A DNA stretch of 64,000 bases, taken from NCBI GenBank assembly GCA_963701675.1, contig OY969623.1, positions 4,588,001 through 4,652,000 on the forward strand, written 5' to 3'. The notes under the pieces were generated by a model. It saw nothing but the letters and a program-made list of their open reading frames with translations, did not search any database and had not been told where the DNA came from. Source of the DNA: G963701675 sp963701675. Lineage in GTDB: Bacteria > Planctomycetota > Planctomycetia > Gemmatales > Gemmataceae. Made by a program: the position numbers and the translations under genes. The stretch's first letter is position 1; every line of letters begins with the position of its first letter. Of this stretch, positions 35,403-42,414 are shown piece after piece.

Positions 35403-36707
35403 TCAATCAAGGTCATCATCGGATCCAATGAAAGGGGCGGTCAGTAACACGGCGGGGTCAGGAGACCCGCGCCGAGCGCTGGGCCGAGCGCTGGACGGAT
35501 TCGAAATGCCTGTCGCCTGCACCTCGAACGCCCCGATGTCAATCGTGCCGTTCACGATCCGCGGAAAGCCCGGGCCGCGCTGATCGAACTCGGGCGCATC
35601 GGTGTTGTCGCCGGCATTGATGGCGGGGCTGCCGGGGAGGAGGGCGGCTGTCGGCGTAGGGCCGCCATTGTCTTGAAGGAGGCCGAGCATAGGATCGACG
35701 TTCAAGAGATCCGTGTTGTCGAATCCGCTTCCGTCCTCGCTGTTGCCGATCAAGTTGTATCCGGACGAGGACAACGCTCCTTTCACGTCCCCTGCGCTAT
35801 TCCCGGCGACGATGCTATTTCGTACGTAGGTTTGCCCGTTCCCGTACAGAGGCCCGATGCCCCAGCCCGTGTTCGACGCAATGGTGCTGTGACTTACAAT
35901 GACCACTCCATTGCTGTTGATTCCACCAATCCCTTCATCGCCGGGAAACCCTCCTTTTGACACGTTGGAATGGACCGTGCTGTTATGCACCAGCAAGAAT
36001 CCGCTTACGGGCGGACCCGGAGGAGGGCACGTGTTCGAAATCCCGGCGCCCAAGCCCGGGACAACCAAAGACCAGTCTTCAGCCGTATTGGCAACAATCG
36101 CGCTACTGTAGATCGAAGCCGCCCCGCTATTGCAGATGCCGCCGCCTCCGGCAAACTCGTCTCCGAAAACTTGGTTGTCCGAAAGAACGGAATCGATGAC
36201 AGTAAGATTAGCGGCTTGTGCATTGTAGATGCCGCCGCCGGCGCCGTAGTACGCAACGGAGTGAGCCGTATTCTCGCTGATCACGCTGTTGCGAACAATC
36301 AGGTTGCTGGCATTTTGAATGCCTCCTCCAAGGGCTAGAAAGGCACCGGCCCAGACAAGGCCGTTCGTTATGGTAATGCCCGCGATCTCGACATTCGCGC
36401 CGCTGGTTACGTTGAAAACTCGGTCTTTCTCCTGTGCGTCGATTGTCAGTGAGTCCGAGCCAGGACCCTGAATGGAAATGTCCGTGGCGAGTGGAGGCAA
36501 TGCTGCGTTAAGCTTGATCGTTCCCGTCACGGTGAAATCAATCGCATCCGGTCCCGGCTCGGCGTTCACTTTGGTGATGCAGTAACGTAGATCGCCGCGG
36601 AAGCCTTTGCCGACGCCCATATCGGTGAGGCGCGTGACGTGGCAGGTCGACATGAGGGTGCGGTCTTCAAGGGGTTCGATTCTTAGCTGTCTTGAAATGC
36701 GAGTCAT
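35403..36707 (-). CDS. Right-handed beta-helix surface protein (K)
   Basis: A complete 434-residue protein. It starts MTRISRQLRIEPLEDRTLMS, so the planctomycete extracellular motif begins at residue 8 with almost no leader. A CSLREA-like segment (CHVTRLTDMGVGKGFRGDLR) follows, then coils with NLTVIDSVLSDNQVFG and GGICNSG features, then GSPAINAGDNTDAPEFDQRG and IDIGAFEV. The tail contains SARPSARRGSPDPAVLLTA, encoded by a repeated 59-base DNA segment, and ends in acidic SDDDLD. ATG 36707 with GGAGGAG upstream; the 5' leader is nearly the same as that of gene J. It is the second gene of the first unit, 105 bases after L. Confidence 0.92.
   Translation of the reverse strand: MTRISRQLRIEPLEDRTLMSTCHVTRLTDMGVGKGFRGDLRYCITKVNAEPGPDAIDFTVTGTIKLNAALPPLATDISIQGPGSDSLTIDAQEKDRVFNVTSGANVEIAGITITNGLVWAGAFLALGGGIQNASNLIVRNSVISENTAHSVAYYGAGGGIYNAQAANLTVIDSVLSDNQVFGDEFAGGGGICNSGAASIYSSAIVANTAEDWSLVVPGLGAGISNTCPPPGPPVSGFLLVHNSTVHSNVSKGGFPGDEGIGGINSNGVVIVSHSTIASNTGWGIGPLYGNGQTYVRNSIVAGNSAGDVKGALSSSGYNLIGNSEDGSGFDNTDLLNVDPMLGLLQDNGGPTPTAALLPGSPAINAGDNTDAPEFDQRGPGFPRIVNGTIDIGAFEVQATGISNPSSARPSARRGSPDPAVLLTAPFIGSDDDLD
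35436..35494. repeat. 59-base direct repeat encoding the RGSPDPAV tail, copy 1
   Basis: Matches 36846-36904 at 58 of 59 positions. It contains GGGTCAGGAGACCC-type dyad symmetry and GAGCGCTGGGCC repeats, and it encodes the SARPSARRGSPDPAVLLTA tail of K on the minus strand. RGSPDPA-type peptides encoded by short dispersed DNA repeats are, as far as I know, common in planctomycete proteins. Confidence 0.8.
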
Positions 36708-36750
36708 ATGCTCCTCCGTCTGAAGTTGGAATACCCAATCCTCTCCTGCA

Positions 36751-36801
36751 TTCTCTGCGAACTCTGTGGTTAGTTCTTCAAACCGCAGAGTTCGCAGAGA
36801 A
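36751..36801. repeat. Hairpin repeat, CTCTGCGGTT family (long copy)
   Basis: Arms 36751-36771 and 36781-36801 are 21-base inverted copies with one mismatch around a nine-base loop AGTTCTTCA. It fills the gap between genes L and K and has a shorter relative in the K-J gap. In the transcript it would form a strong hairpin; no T-run follows on the minus strand, so it is a repeat rather than a terminator, though it could protect mRNA ends. Confidence 0.8.
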
Positions 36802-36812
36802 CGCAGAGCGTT

Positions 36813-38222
36813 TCAATCAAGGTCATCATCGGACGCAAAGAATGCGGCGGTCAGTAACACGGCGGGGTCAGGAGACCCGCGTCGAGCGCTGGGCCGAGCG
36901 CTGGGCGGAGTCGGTATACCCGTCGACTGCACCTCGAACGCGCCGATGTCAATCGTCCCGTTCGAGATCCGCGGAAACCCCGGGCCACGCTGGTCGAACT
37001 CAGGCGCGTCCGTGTTGTCCCCGGCGTCGATGGCTGGGCTGCCGGGGAGGAGAGAGTGGGTGAGCGTCGGACCGCCGTGGTCGGCCAGCTCACCTAACAT
37101 CGGATCGACGCCCAGAAGATCCGTCGTGGCGTAGCCTGAACCGCCGCTCGGATCACCGATCAGGTTGTGGCCGGATGAAGTTAACACGCCAAACAGATCC
37201 GGGCCTCCCGTGGCCGCCCAGTTGGCAGCGAGGATGGTGTTCTGAAGAGTTAGCGTGCCGCTTAGTAGCCGAATCCCGCCTCCGTTGGTCGTTTGCGAGC
37301 CGACCGCTGCATTTCCCACCACGGTACTGTTACGAACGATGGCCGCGGTATTCTCGAGTGATATGCCGCCGCCGTAGCCGTCTTTGAATCCGGTGATTTG
37401 GTTGTTCGCAATGGTGCTGTTTTGGATCGTGAGAGTACCGGACCGACTCGAAATACCGCCTCCGAAAACGTTCTGTGGTTTCGGTCCGGAGCGATTATTG
37501 GAGATGGTACTGCTGTCGATCAGCATAGTTCCCGAATTGTAGATACCGGCCCCGTATACGAAGAATCCGGCCGTGAAGCCCGTGTTTCCTTCGTTGTCAT
37601 CAATCGTGCTCATCACGACAATCGCGGAGCCGAGGTTGGAAATGCCGGCCCCGTAGACGCTGGCCACACCGAATCCGTCGCTCGCCCAACTGGAATTTCC
37701 GCGAATGGTACTCTGAAACACCGTCAGTTGTGCACCGACATCGTTCCAGATACCTCCCGCATAACACGTATTGCCGCCGTTGCTCGGAGTGGCCGCCTGG
37801 CCGCCCTGCACCGTCACATAGACCAGGGTTAGGTTTCCATCGTTGTAGATGTTCGCTCCGCCGGTGGTGGTGCCCGCGACGTTGCCGTTTTGAAGTGTGA
37901 GATTCGCTATCTCGACATTGGCCCCGACCGGAACATGGAACCCTCGACCTTTCTGTTGCACGTCGATCGTCAAGAGCGACTCTCCCGGCCCCTGGATGTT
38001 GATGTCCGTAGCCAGGTCCGGAAGCGGCGAGTTGAGGTCAATCTCGCCGGTCACGGTGAAGTCGATTACATCGGCGCCTGGCTCCGTATTGACCTTGTTG
38101 ATGCAGTAACGCAAGTCGCCGCGTAAACCTTTACCGACTCCCAAATCGGTGAGGCGCGTCACGTGACAGGTGGACAGCATGGTGCGGTGTTCCAGCAATT
38201 CCAAACGAAGTCTTATTCGCAT
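36813..38222 (-). CDS. Right-handed beta-helix surface protein (L)
   Basis: A complete 469-residue protein. The start MRIRLRLELLEHRTMLSTCH gives a compact planctomycete extracellular motif (LELLEHRTMLS). A CSLREA-like segment follows, then beta-helix coils with repeated SSTISNNRSG, NSTIANNQITG and TILAANWAATGG units, then GSPAIDAGDNTDAPEFDQRG and IDIGAFEV. The tail SARPSARRGSPDPAVLLTAA is the same repeat-encoded segment as in K. ATG 38222 with AAGGGAG upstream. It is the first gene of the minus-strand array; the conserved element at 38364-38418 lies about 140 bases upstream. Its closest relative in the window is K. Confidence 0.93.
   Translation of the reverse strand: MRIRLRLELLEHRTMLSTCHVTRLTDLGVGKGLRGDLRYCINKVNTEPGADVIDFTVTGEIDLNSPLPDLATDINIQGPGESLLTIDVQQKGRGFHVPVGANVEIANLTLQNGNVAGTTTGGANIYNDGNLTLVYVTVQGGQAATPSNGGNTCYAGGIWNDVGAQLTVFQSTIRGNSSWASDGFGVASVYGAGISNLGSAIVVMSTIDDNEGNTGFTAGFFVYGAGIYNSGTMLIDSSTISNNRSGPKPQNVFGGGISSRSGTLTIQNSTIANNQITGFKDGYGGGISLENTAAIVRNSTVVGNAAVGSQTTNGGGIRLLSGTLTLQNTILAANWAATGGPDLFGVLTSSGHNLIGDPSGGSGYATTDLLGVDPMLGELADHGGPTLTHSLLPGSPAIDAGDNTDAPEFDQRGPGFPRISNGTIDIGAFEVQSTGIPTPPSARPSARRGSPDPAVLLTAAFFASDDDLD
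36846..36904. repeat. 59-base direct repeat encoding the RGSPDPAV tail, copy 2
   Basis: Second copy of the segment at 35436-35494, differing at one base. It encodes the tail of gene L in the same frame. The near-identity of this segment, compared with the lower identity of the rest of K and L, implies recent copying or conversion of the gene end. Confidence 0.8.
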
Positions 38223-38557
38223 CTAACTCTCCCTTCGATTACGGTGCAGCTGATCATTCCAAGGGCGTGATCCACACGACCAAGCGACCGCATCTAATCA
38301 CAAGTTGCCTAAAGTAAATAACTTACGACCGAAGCCCGGCGAGTCGCCAGGCGCGAACTATCCGCGCGCGGATTCCCCCTATTATTAAAGGGTGATTTGA
38401 GGCCAAAACCGGACGTGCCGGAAAAGTTTTTTCGGAAATTTTGGTGGATGCTTCGAGTTCTTTGGTACTTGTTCGCTTGTTGCCGCATAGATTTTGCGGC
38501 ATTGGATTTGCGATACCTCATTCCTCCGAGGACCGACTAAGCGAAGAGGAACCTGAA
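38223..38557. other. Divergent intergenic region between gene L and the ferritin-like gene
   Basis: This 335-base gap holds the start regions of L (minus) and of the ferritin-like gene (plus). The only recognisable content is the conserved element described separately. The AT-rich stretch GAAAAGTTTTTTCGGAAATT near 38420-38440 could belong to a plus-strand promoter. A small open frame here, running into the ferritin start, has no coding signature. Confidence 0.6.
38364..38418 (-). promoter_or_regulatory. Conserved upstream element, copy 2 (before gene L)
   Basis: Contains the same 30-base core (38386-38415) as copy 1 at 30326-30355. On the minus strand it reads GTTTTGGCCTCAAATCACCC followed by TTTAATAATAGGGGGAAT and a GC-rich CGCGCGCG segment, so the central palindrome differs (TAATAATA instead of TAGTACTA) while the CCC and GGG flanks are kept. 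It lies about 142 bases upstream of the L start, the head of the first surface-gene block. Confidence 0.65.
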
Positions 38558-38722
38558 ATGGCAGCCAAGCAATCACCGGGCGCTGATGCCGCCGACAAGG
38601 CCAACAATGGATCGGCCACGCTGAGCCGAAGCCAATTGATTGAGCTGTTGAACGAAGACCTGGCGCGAGTATCAAGCGATCATTGCCTATGTCGTGTACT
38701 CGCAAGTGCTCAAGGGCGCTGA
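38558..38722 (+). CDS. Ferritin-like protein, N-terminal piece before frameshift
   Basis: ATG at 38558 with GAGGA seven bases upstream. The first 37 codons read MAAKQSPGADAADKANNGSA, then SRSQLIELLNEDLAR, the first helix of a ferritin-like four-helix bundle. After 38669 the frame is wrong: the expected Arg-Glu-Tyr-Gln-Ala-Ile-Ile-Ala-Tyr is encoded only if two bases are restored after G38669. The missing bases belong to the codon of the glutamate that binds iron in this family. The rest of this frame is not meaningful. Confidence 0.8.
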   Translation: MAAKQSPGADAADKANNGSATLSRSQLIELLNEDLARVSSDHCLCRVLASAQGR

Positions 38723-39074
38723 ATACATGAATATCGCAGACGAACTTGAGAGACATGCGAAGGAGGAGCTGGCACACGCCCTAACGATCTCCAAACAGAT
38801 CGATTATCTGGGAGGAATGCCCACGGTGACGCCCAAGCCGGTCAAGACATCGGAAAAAGCGGAAGAGATGTTGCGTTTCGATTTGGACAACGAAAACGAG
38901 ACGGTACGCAACTACCGCGAGCGAGTGCGTCAATGCGAGGCGCTCGGCGAATTCGCCATTGCCGAGCACATCCGCGAGATTCTCCTTCAGGAACAGGAAC
39001 ATCAAATCGACTTGGCCACGGCTTTAGGAGTAAACGTTCCTGACGTCGGAGAGACGAAACGCGCGAGCAAATGA
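38694..39074 (+). CDS. Ferritin-like protein, C-terminal piece
   Basis: A 126-residue continuation: YSQVLKGAEYMNIADELERH, AKEELAHALTISKQIDYLGG, MPTVTPKPVKTSEKAEEM and RVRQCEALGEFAIAEHIREI. These are helices 1-4 of a bacterioferritin/Dps-like fold with the second-site E-x-x-H ligands (Glu and His in ERHAKEELAH and LLQEQEHQ). The frame is open upstream to the break at 38669. The repaired protein is 172 residues. Probable role: iron storage or oxidative-stress protection in the cytoplasm. The YflT-type stress gene lies next to it on the opposite strand. Confidence 0.82.
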   Translation: MYSQVLKGAEYMNIADELERHAKEELAHALTISKQIDYLGGMPTVTPKPVKTSEKAEEMLRFDLDNENETVRNYRERVRQCEALGEFAIAEHIREILLQEQEHQIDLATALGVNVPDVGETKRASK

Positions 39075-39101
39075 CGCGCGCGTGAGGGCGGTGGCCAAGC
39101 T

Positions 39102-39614
39102 TCAGATGAGTGGAGCGCCCTCACCCAGAGCGCCATTCCGCTGTAGAATCTCGACAGCCTCTGCATGGCGTTCGGTGGCGCGCACCGTTACCAAAAAACG
39201 GCCCGCATGCAGCTGGCCCTGGTAGTAAGTTGCATCCTCTTCGGGAAGCCCAAGGCCCATCAATAAGCCAAATCCGCCGCCGACGGTGGCGCCGGTTGCC
39301 GCGCTGGCGAGAACCGCCAATAGCGTTCCTCCCATAATGACAGGCCCGAGAGGCGGGATAAGCCCCGCAGCCACCGCAAGCCCAGCGAGGGTCCCAATGC
39401 TTCCGCCGGTCACCGCTCCGGCGACCGCCGCGTCCCCTGCGGTGTTGGTGGCCGGCTCTGCGTCTGGCGTGGGTGGCACTTCGGATTCATTTCGCGCTAT
39501 GAATCCAATGTCACTATCCCGGAATCCCGATCGACGTAGTTCCGCCACGGCGCGTTCGGCCGATTCGCGATCTTCGAAGACACCGACGGCGGTTGTTGGA
39601 AGTACGGCTGTCAT
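39102..39614 (-). CDS. YflT-like general stress protein with glycine-rich membrane segment
   Basis: A 170-residue protein. Residues 8-45 (AVGVFEDRESAERAVAELRR then SDIGFIAR) resemble the general stress protein 17M/YflT domain (PF11181). Residues 63-125 form a long glycine/alanine-rich hydrophobic stretch (GAVTGGSIGTLAGLAVAAGL, TGATVGGGFGLLMGLGL) that probably inserts in the membrane. The C-terminus LHAGRFLVTVRATERHAEAV is a second small alpha/beta element. The family is typically induced by heat, salt or oxidative stress. It converges with the ferritin-like gene (27 bases between stops), so the two may be a stress-related pair under separate promoters. Confidence 0.82.
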   Translation of the reverse strand: MTAVLPTTAVGVFEDRESAERAVAELRRSGFRDSDIGFIARNESEVPPTPDAEPATNTAGDAAVAGAVTGGSIGTLAGLAVAAGLIPPLGPVIMGGTLLAVLASAATGATVGGGFGLLMGLGLPEEDATYYQGQLHAGRFLVTVRATERHAEAVEILQRNGALGEGAPLI

Positions 39615-40393
39615 GGCTAATCTCCCGTGTTGAATCGCAGCGAAATGTCCTGTGAAAAAGCGAAGCGGCAGTGGGTTAGCTCTTTCGCCTGATTAGGTTA
39701 CTTTGCTATACCAACTACCGCTTCTGTAGGGGATAGTTGCAGGTTTCGTGCCAATCGCTGACTTGGCTTCTAACACCGGCTAAACCCGCTCAAGGCTCGA
39801 TTTGCCGCATTCTCCCCCCAGTTTGCGCATCGACTTGCCAACTTCAGCGCACTGCTCGGCATGTGGCTGACCACGTAATCAAGCGCTACTACCGATACGC
39901 ACGCGCGGCATCCGGTTTGCACCCCATGACCATCGCTAGAATCCGCCTTCGTCCGTCGGAGGTTTCAAATGCCAATCCCGACCAGTCGACCCAATGGTGA
40001 ACGTCGTGTAACTCCACAAGTGGTTGACAAGATCGATTCGGCGGGGCGCGACTATCGTGAGCAGGTACGTCAGTGCGAGGAGTGGGAGAGCACTCTATGG
40101 CCTAGTGCATTCGCGAGAACCGGATCCAACGGCCGGTCCAGCGAATCGCCTAGGCCACCTCAACTCCAAAGAAAATCAACGCAGGTGCGTGACTAGCTAC
40201 CCACCGATGAACAGCTGGAGCCGATTCTCTCGCAATTCTCCTCGCGCACCATATTTCACGAAACTCTCACAATAAAACGCTTGCAAATACATCGGGATAA
40301 CCCGACAATTTTGCGATCCTGTGTTGCATTTGAATCTCGCCCGTGGACCTTTGGACGGGTCGTGGGTACGACCCCAGAAAAAAAGGAGCACCT
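39615..40393. other. Gene-poor region between the stress gene and the lamin-tail gene
   Basis: A 779-base gap. Its right half holds a decayed ferritin copy (listed separately). The left part, 39615-39839, holds the start region of the YflT-like gene and nothing else recognisable. Bases 40195-40380 are comparatively AT-rich and probably contain the promoter of the lamin-tail gene, whose ribosome-binding site AAAGGAG lies at 40382-40388. Several short open frames overlap here, but none has a plausible start or family resemblance. Confidence 0.6.
39865..40190 (+). pseudogene. Decayed copy of the ferritin-like gene
   Basis: In 40036-40080 the translation SAGRDYREQVRQCEE matches TVRNYRERVRQCEA of the ferritin-like gene, with DNA identity of about three quarters over 36 bases. 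One base downstream, in another frame, it continues GEHSMA-stop-CIRE against GEFAIAEHIRE, then Gln-Arg-Ile-Ala-stop-Ala-Thr-Ser against Gln-Ile-Asp-Leu-Ala-Thr-Ala. Upstream, TCAAGCG near 39873 and an ATG-CC segment at 39969 fit the helix 1 and MPTVTP regions, with the middle deleted. Two stops and at least one frameshift rule out function. The part before 40030 is weakly supported. Confidence 0.5.
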
Positions 40394-41272
40394 ATGAGTC
40401 GAAGACCAGCGCCGTCAAATGGCTACTCGTACACCCCGCATATCCGGGTACTGGAAGACCGTATGTCGCCAGGGGATATGGGAATCGGCGCCGCACTCGG
40501 CTGTGGCGTTTTGCAGTCGCCGAGTTTTGACGCACTTTCCATTATTGAATCCGCGCCGGTGCAGCTCGTGCGCTTCGCCAAGTCGGAGCAAGGAGTTGCA
40601 AGGACCCCATCGAATCAGCTGGTTGAGTTCTCTGCACCACAAGGGGGAAGTGCGAGTTCAACCAGCGTAGCGTTGGGCGAAAGTACTGCTGTTGACGTCA
40701 ATCCCGCGTTTCGCGGCGCATTGAGTACCCGTTCAGCCCCAGCGCTTATCAGCGAATTCCGGAGAGATCAAATAGGCACCGACAATGATGAGTATTTCGA
40801 ACTCGTCGGTACGCCGGGCGAAGATCTGTCTCCGTACACCTACATCGTCATCGGTGACAGCGGCGCAAACAGCGGCATTATCGAAGCCGTTGTGCCGCTC
40901 AGCGGGAGCAGCATTCCCGGTGATGGATACTTTTTGGCAGCCGAGTCCACGTTCACTCTGGGCACCCCCGACTTATCCGGTCCCGGCAATTTCCTCAATT
41001 TCGAAAACGGTGATAACGTCACCCACATGCTGGTTTCCGGCTTTAGCGGCACCGACGGTCTAGACCTAGATACCGATGACAACGGTGTTTTGGAAACGAC
41101 ACCCTGGACTTCAATTGACGATTGCGTTGCTGTCATCGGATTGGGCGGCACCTTCCACTATACCTATTGCACGCAGAAGGTGGGGCCGGAAAGTTGCCTT
41201 TCGACCCAAGCCTTGTCGAGCGATGTAATGACGTCGATGCATTCACCATCGGGGAGTTCGATCTGGGTGTGA
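40394..41272 (+). CDS. Lamin-tail-domain surface protein, main piece
   Basis: ATG at 40394 with AAAGGAG seven bases upstream; a longer frame from 40343 would overlap that site. About 293 residues. Residues 15-30 contain HIRVLEDRMSPGDMG, a variant of the planctomycete extracellular motif. From about residue 125, ISEFRRDQIGTDNDEYFELV starts a lamin-tail-like beta-sandwich (DLSPYTYIVIGDSG, FTLGTPDLSGPGN, WTSIDDCVAVIGLGGTFHY). The frame is lost near 41190. Lamin-tail domains in bacteria occur in secreted proteins and may mediate surface attachment. It is single-copy here, on the plus strand, before the helix genes. Confidence 0.78.
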   Translation: MSRRPAPSNGYSYTPHIRVLEDRMSPGDMGIGAALGCGVLQSPSFDALSIIESAPVQLVRFAKSEQGVARTPSNQLVEFSAPQGGSASSTSVALGESTAVDVNPAFRGALSTRSAPALISEFRRDQIGTDNDEYFELVGTPGEDLSPYTYIVIGDSGANSGIIEAVVPLSGSSIPGDGYFLAAESTFTLGTPDLSGPGNFLNFENGDNVTHMLVSGFSGTDGLDLDTDDNGVLETTPWTSIDDCVAVIGLGGTFHYTYCTQKVGPESCLSTQALSSDVMTSMHSPSGSSIWV

Positions 41273-41370
41273 ATGACACGCCGGGGAGCGCGAACGACAA
41301 TCTCCGGTGCTACGCCGGGAATTACTTTGTGGACGAGACGGCGAGTCCGCCGCCAAGCGTCGTTCCATAG
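41122..41370 (+). CDS. Lamin-tail-domain surface protein, C-terminal piece after frameshift
   Basis: The in-frame continuation is PFDPSLVERCNDVDAFTIGE then FDLGVNDTPGSANDN and RCYAGNYFVDETASPPPSVV, the end of the domain with a typical G-x-x-N-D-T-P-G-S-A-N signature. Restoring one base at about 41188-41192 joins it to the main piece as CTQKVGPxKLPFDPS and gives a 325-residue protein. The first 20 or so residues of this frame are out of register and not meaningful. Confidence 0.78.
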   Translation: MRCCHRIGRHLPLYLLHAEGGAGKLPFDPSLVERCNDVDAFTIGEFDLGVNDTPGSANDNLRCYAGNYFVDETASPPPSVVP

Positions 41371-41381
41371 GCTGCCTACTG

Positions 41382-41409
41382 GTAGCCGCCTTCAGTCGAA
41401 GGCGGCTAC
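41382..41409 (+). terminator. Perfect 12-base-pair hairpin after the lamin-tail gene
   Basis: GTAGCCGCCTTC (41382-41393) pairs perfectly with GAAGGCGGCTAC (41398-41409) across AGTC, twelve bases after the stop at 41370, followed by TTTCAATT. This is consistent with an intrinsic terminator with a weak T-tract. The outer bases match the palindrome at 25126, so it may instead be a copy of that repeat. Confidence 0.65.
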
Positions 41410-41538
41410 TTTCAATTCTGCGTCCGCCGTCAGGTAGCCATGCGTATTTTCGTTGCATCGCCACTGTTCTGACGGTACGTTTAGGCTTGCGAACAGGCTC
41501 CATCCGTCGACGGTCAAATCTCAGTCCGGAAGTCTGCC

Positions 41539-42414
41539 ATGCCCCGCAGTCGTGAGAGGTTGATTCAGCCATGCTTGGAAGCGCGAGAGCGCCGGCAGTT
41601 GCTAGCTACGTTTACGGTAACGAATACGAACCATAGCGGCTTGGGCTCACTTCGCATGGCGATCGAGGACGCGAACGCCAACGGCGGCGCCGACTCGATC
41701 GATTTCAACATCCCCGGCTTCGGCCCGCACACGATTTCACCGACGGCCGCTTTGCCCCCAATCACCGACCCAGTGACAATTGACGGCTACACCGAGCCGG
41801 GCACAAGCGCCAACTCCAACCCGGACGGAAACAACGCCGTACTGCTCATCGAACTGGACGGTTCCGCGGCGGGGGGAAGCGCGCAGGGATTGTTTCTTAA
41901 CAACGTCAGCGGCTGCACGATTCGTGGTCTGGTGATTAATCGCTTCGCGCAGAACGGCATTTACATCTTGGGAGGTAGCGGCCACCTGATCGAAGGAAAC
42001 TTCATTGGCCCCGGCCCAAATGGAACGGTGGCCTTCCCGAATGCATTCAATGGCGTCGACGTCAGCGGCGCAACGGGCGTGACCGTTGGAGGTGCTTCGG
42101 CAGCTTCCCGAAATTTACTTTCCGGCAACGGCGACAATGGAGTGTACCTAGAGTTTGGAGCGACCGGCAACACCGTGCTCGGCAACTACATCGGCACTAA
42201 TCGGCATGGCACCGGCGACCTCGGTAACGGAAACAACGGCATCGCTATCGAGACCGGCGCCAACACGAATACCGTCGGCGGCGCAACCCCGGCGCGAAGA
42301 ACGTCATTTCGGGCAACGGCGACAACGGCATATTCATCCGGGGCAGCAACGTCTTTGGCAATGTCGTGTCGCGAAACTATCTCGGCACCGATCTTCTCGG
42401 GACCATGGCCCTAA
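41539..42414 (+). CDS. NYIGT-repeat beta-helix protein (P), N-terminal piece
   Basis: Start ATG 41539. The leader MPRSRERLIQPCLEARERRQ then LLATFTVTNTN carries the planctomycete motif (LEARERRQLLA). A CSLREA-like segment (GSLRMAIEDANANGGADSID) and the ITDPVTIDGYTEPGTS block follow, shared with genes Q-S. Then beta-helix coils appear as NYIGTNRHGTGDLGNGNNG. The frame is lost at 42287-42292, where ACCCCGG lacks one base; restored, it reads GGATPGAKNVISGNGDNGIF. The joined protein is 739 residues. It opens the plus-strand helix cluster. Confidence 0.86.
   Translation: MPRSRERLIQPCLEARERRQLLATFTVTNTNHSGLGSLRMAIEDANANGGADSIDFNIPGFGPHTISPTAALPPITDPVTIDGYTEPGTSANSNPDGNNAVLLIELDGSAAGGSAQGLFLNNVSGCTIRGLVINRFAQNGIYILGGSGHLIEGNFIGPGPNGTVAFPNAFNGVDVSGATGVTVGGASAASRNLLSGNGDNGVYLEFGATGNTVLGNYIGTNRHGTGDLGNGNNGIAIETGANTNTVGGATPARRTSFRATATTAYSSGAATSLAMSCRETISAPIFSGPWP

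Noticed and set aside
36751..36801. Hairpin between L and K as a transcription terminator
   Set aside because: No T-run follows on the minus strand, and a related copy lies in the next gap; it fits a dispersed repeat better.
39737..40000. Open frame of 87 residues in the gap after the stress gene
   Set aside because: No start signal or family resemblance; its right part overlaps the decayed ferritin copy in a different frame.
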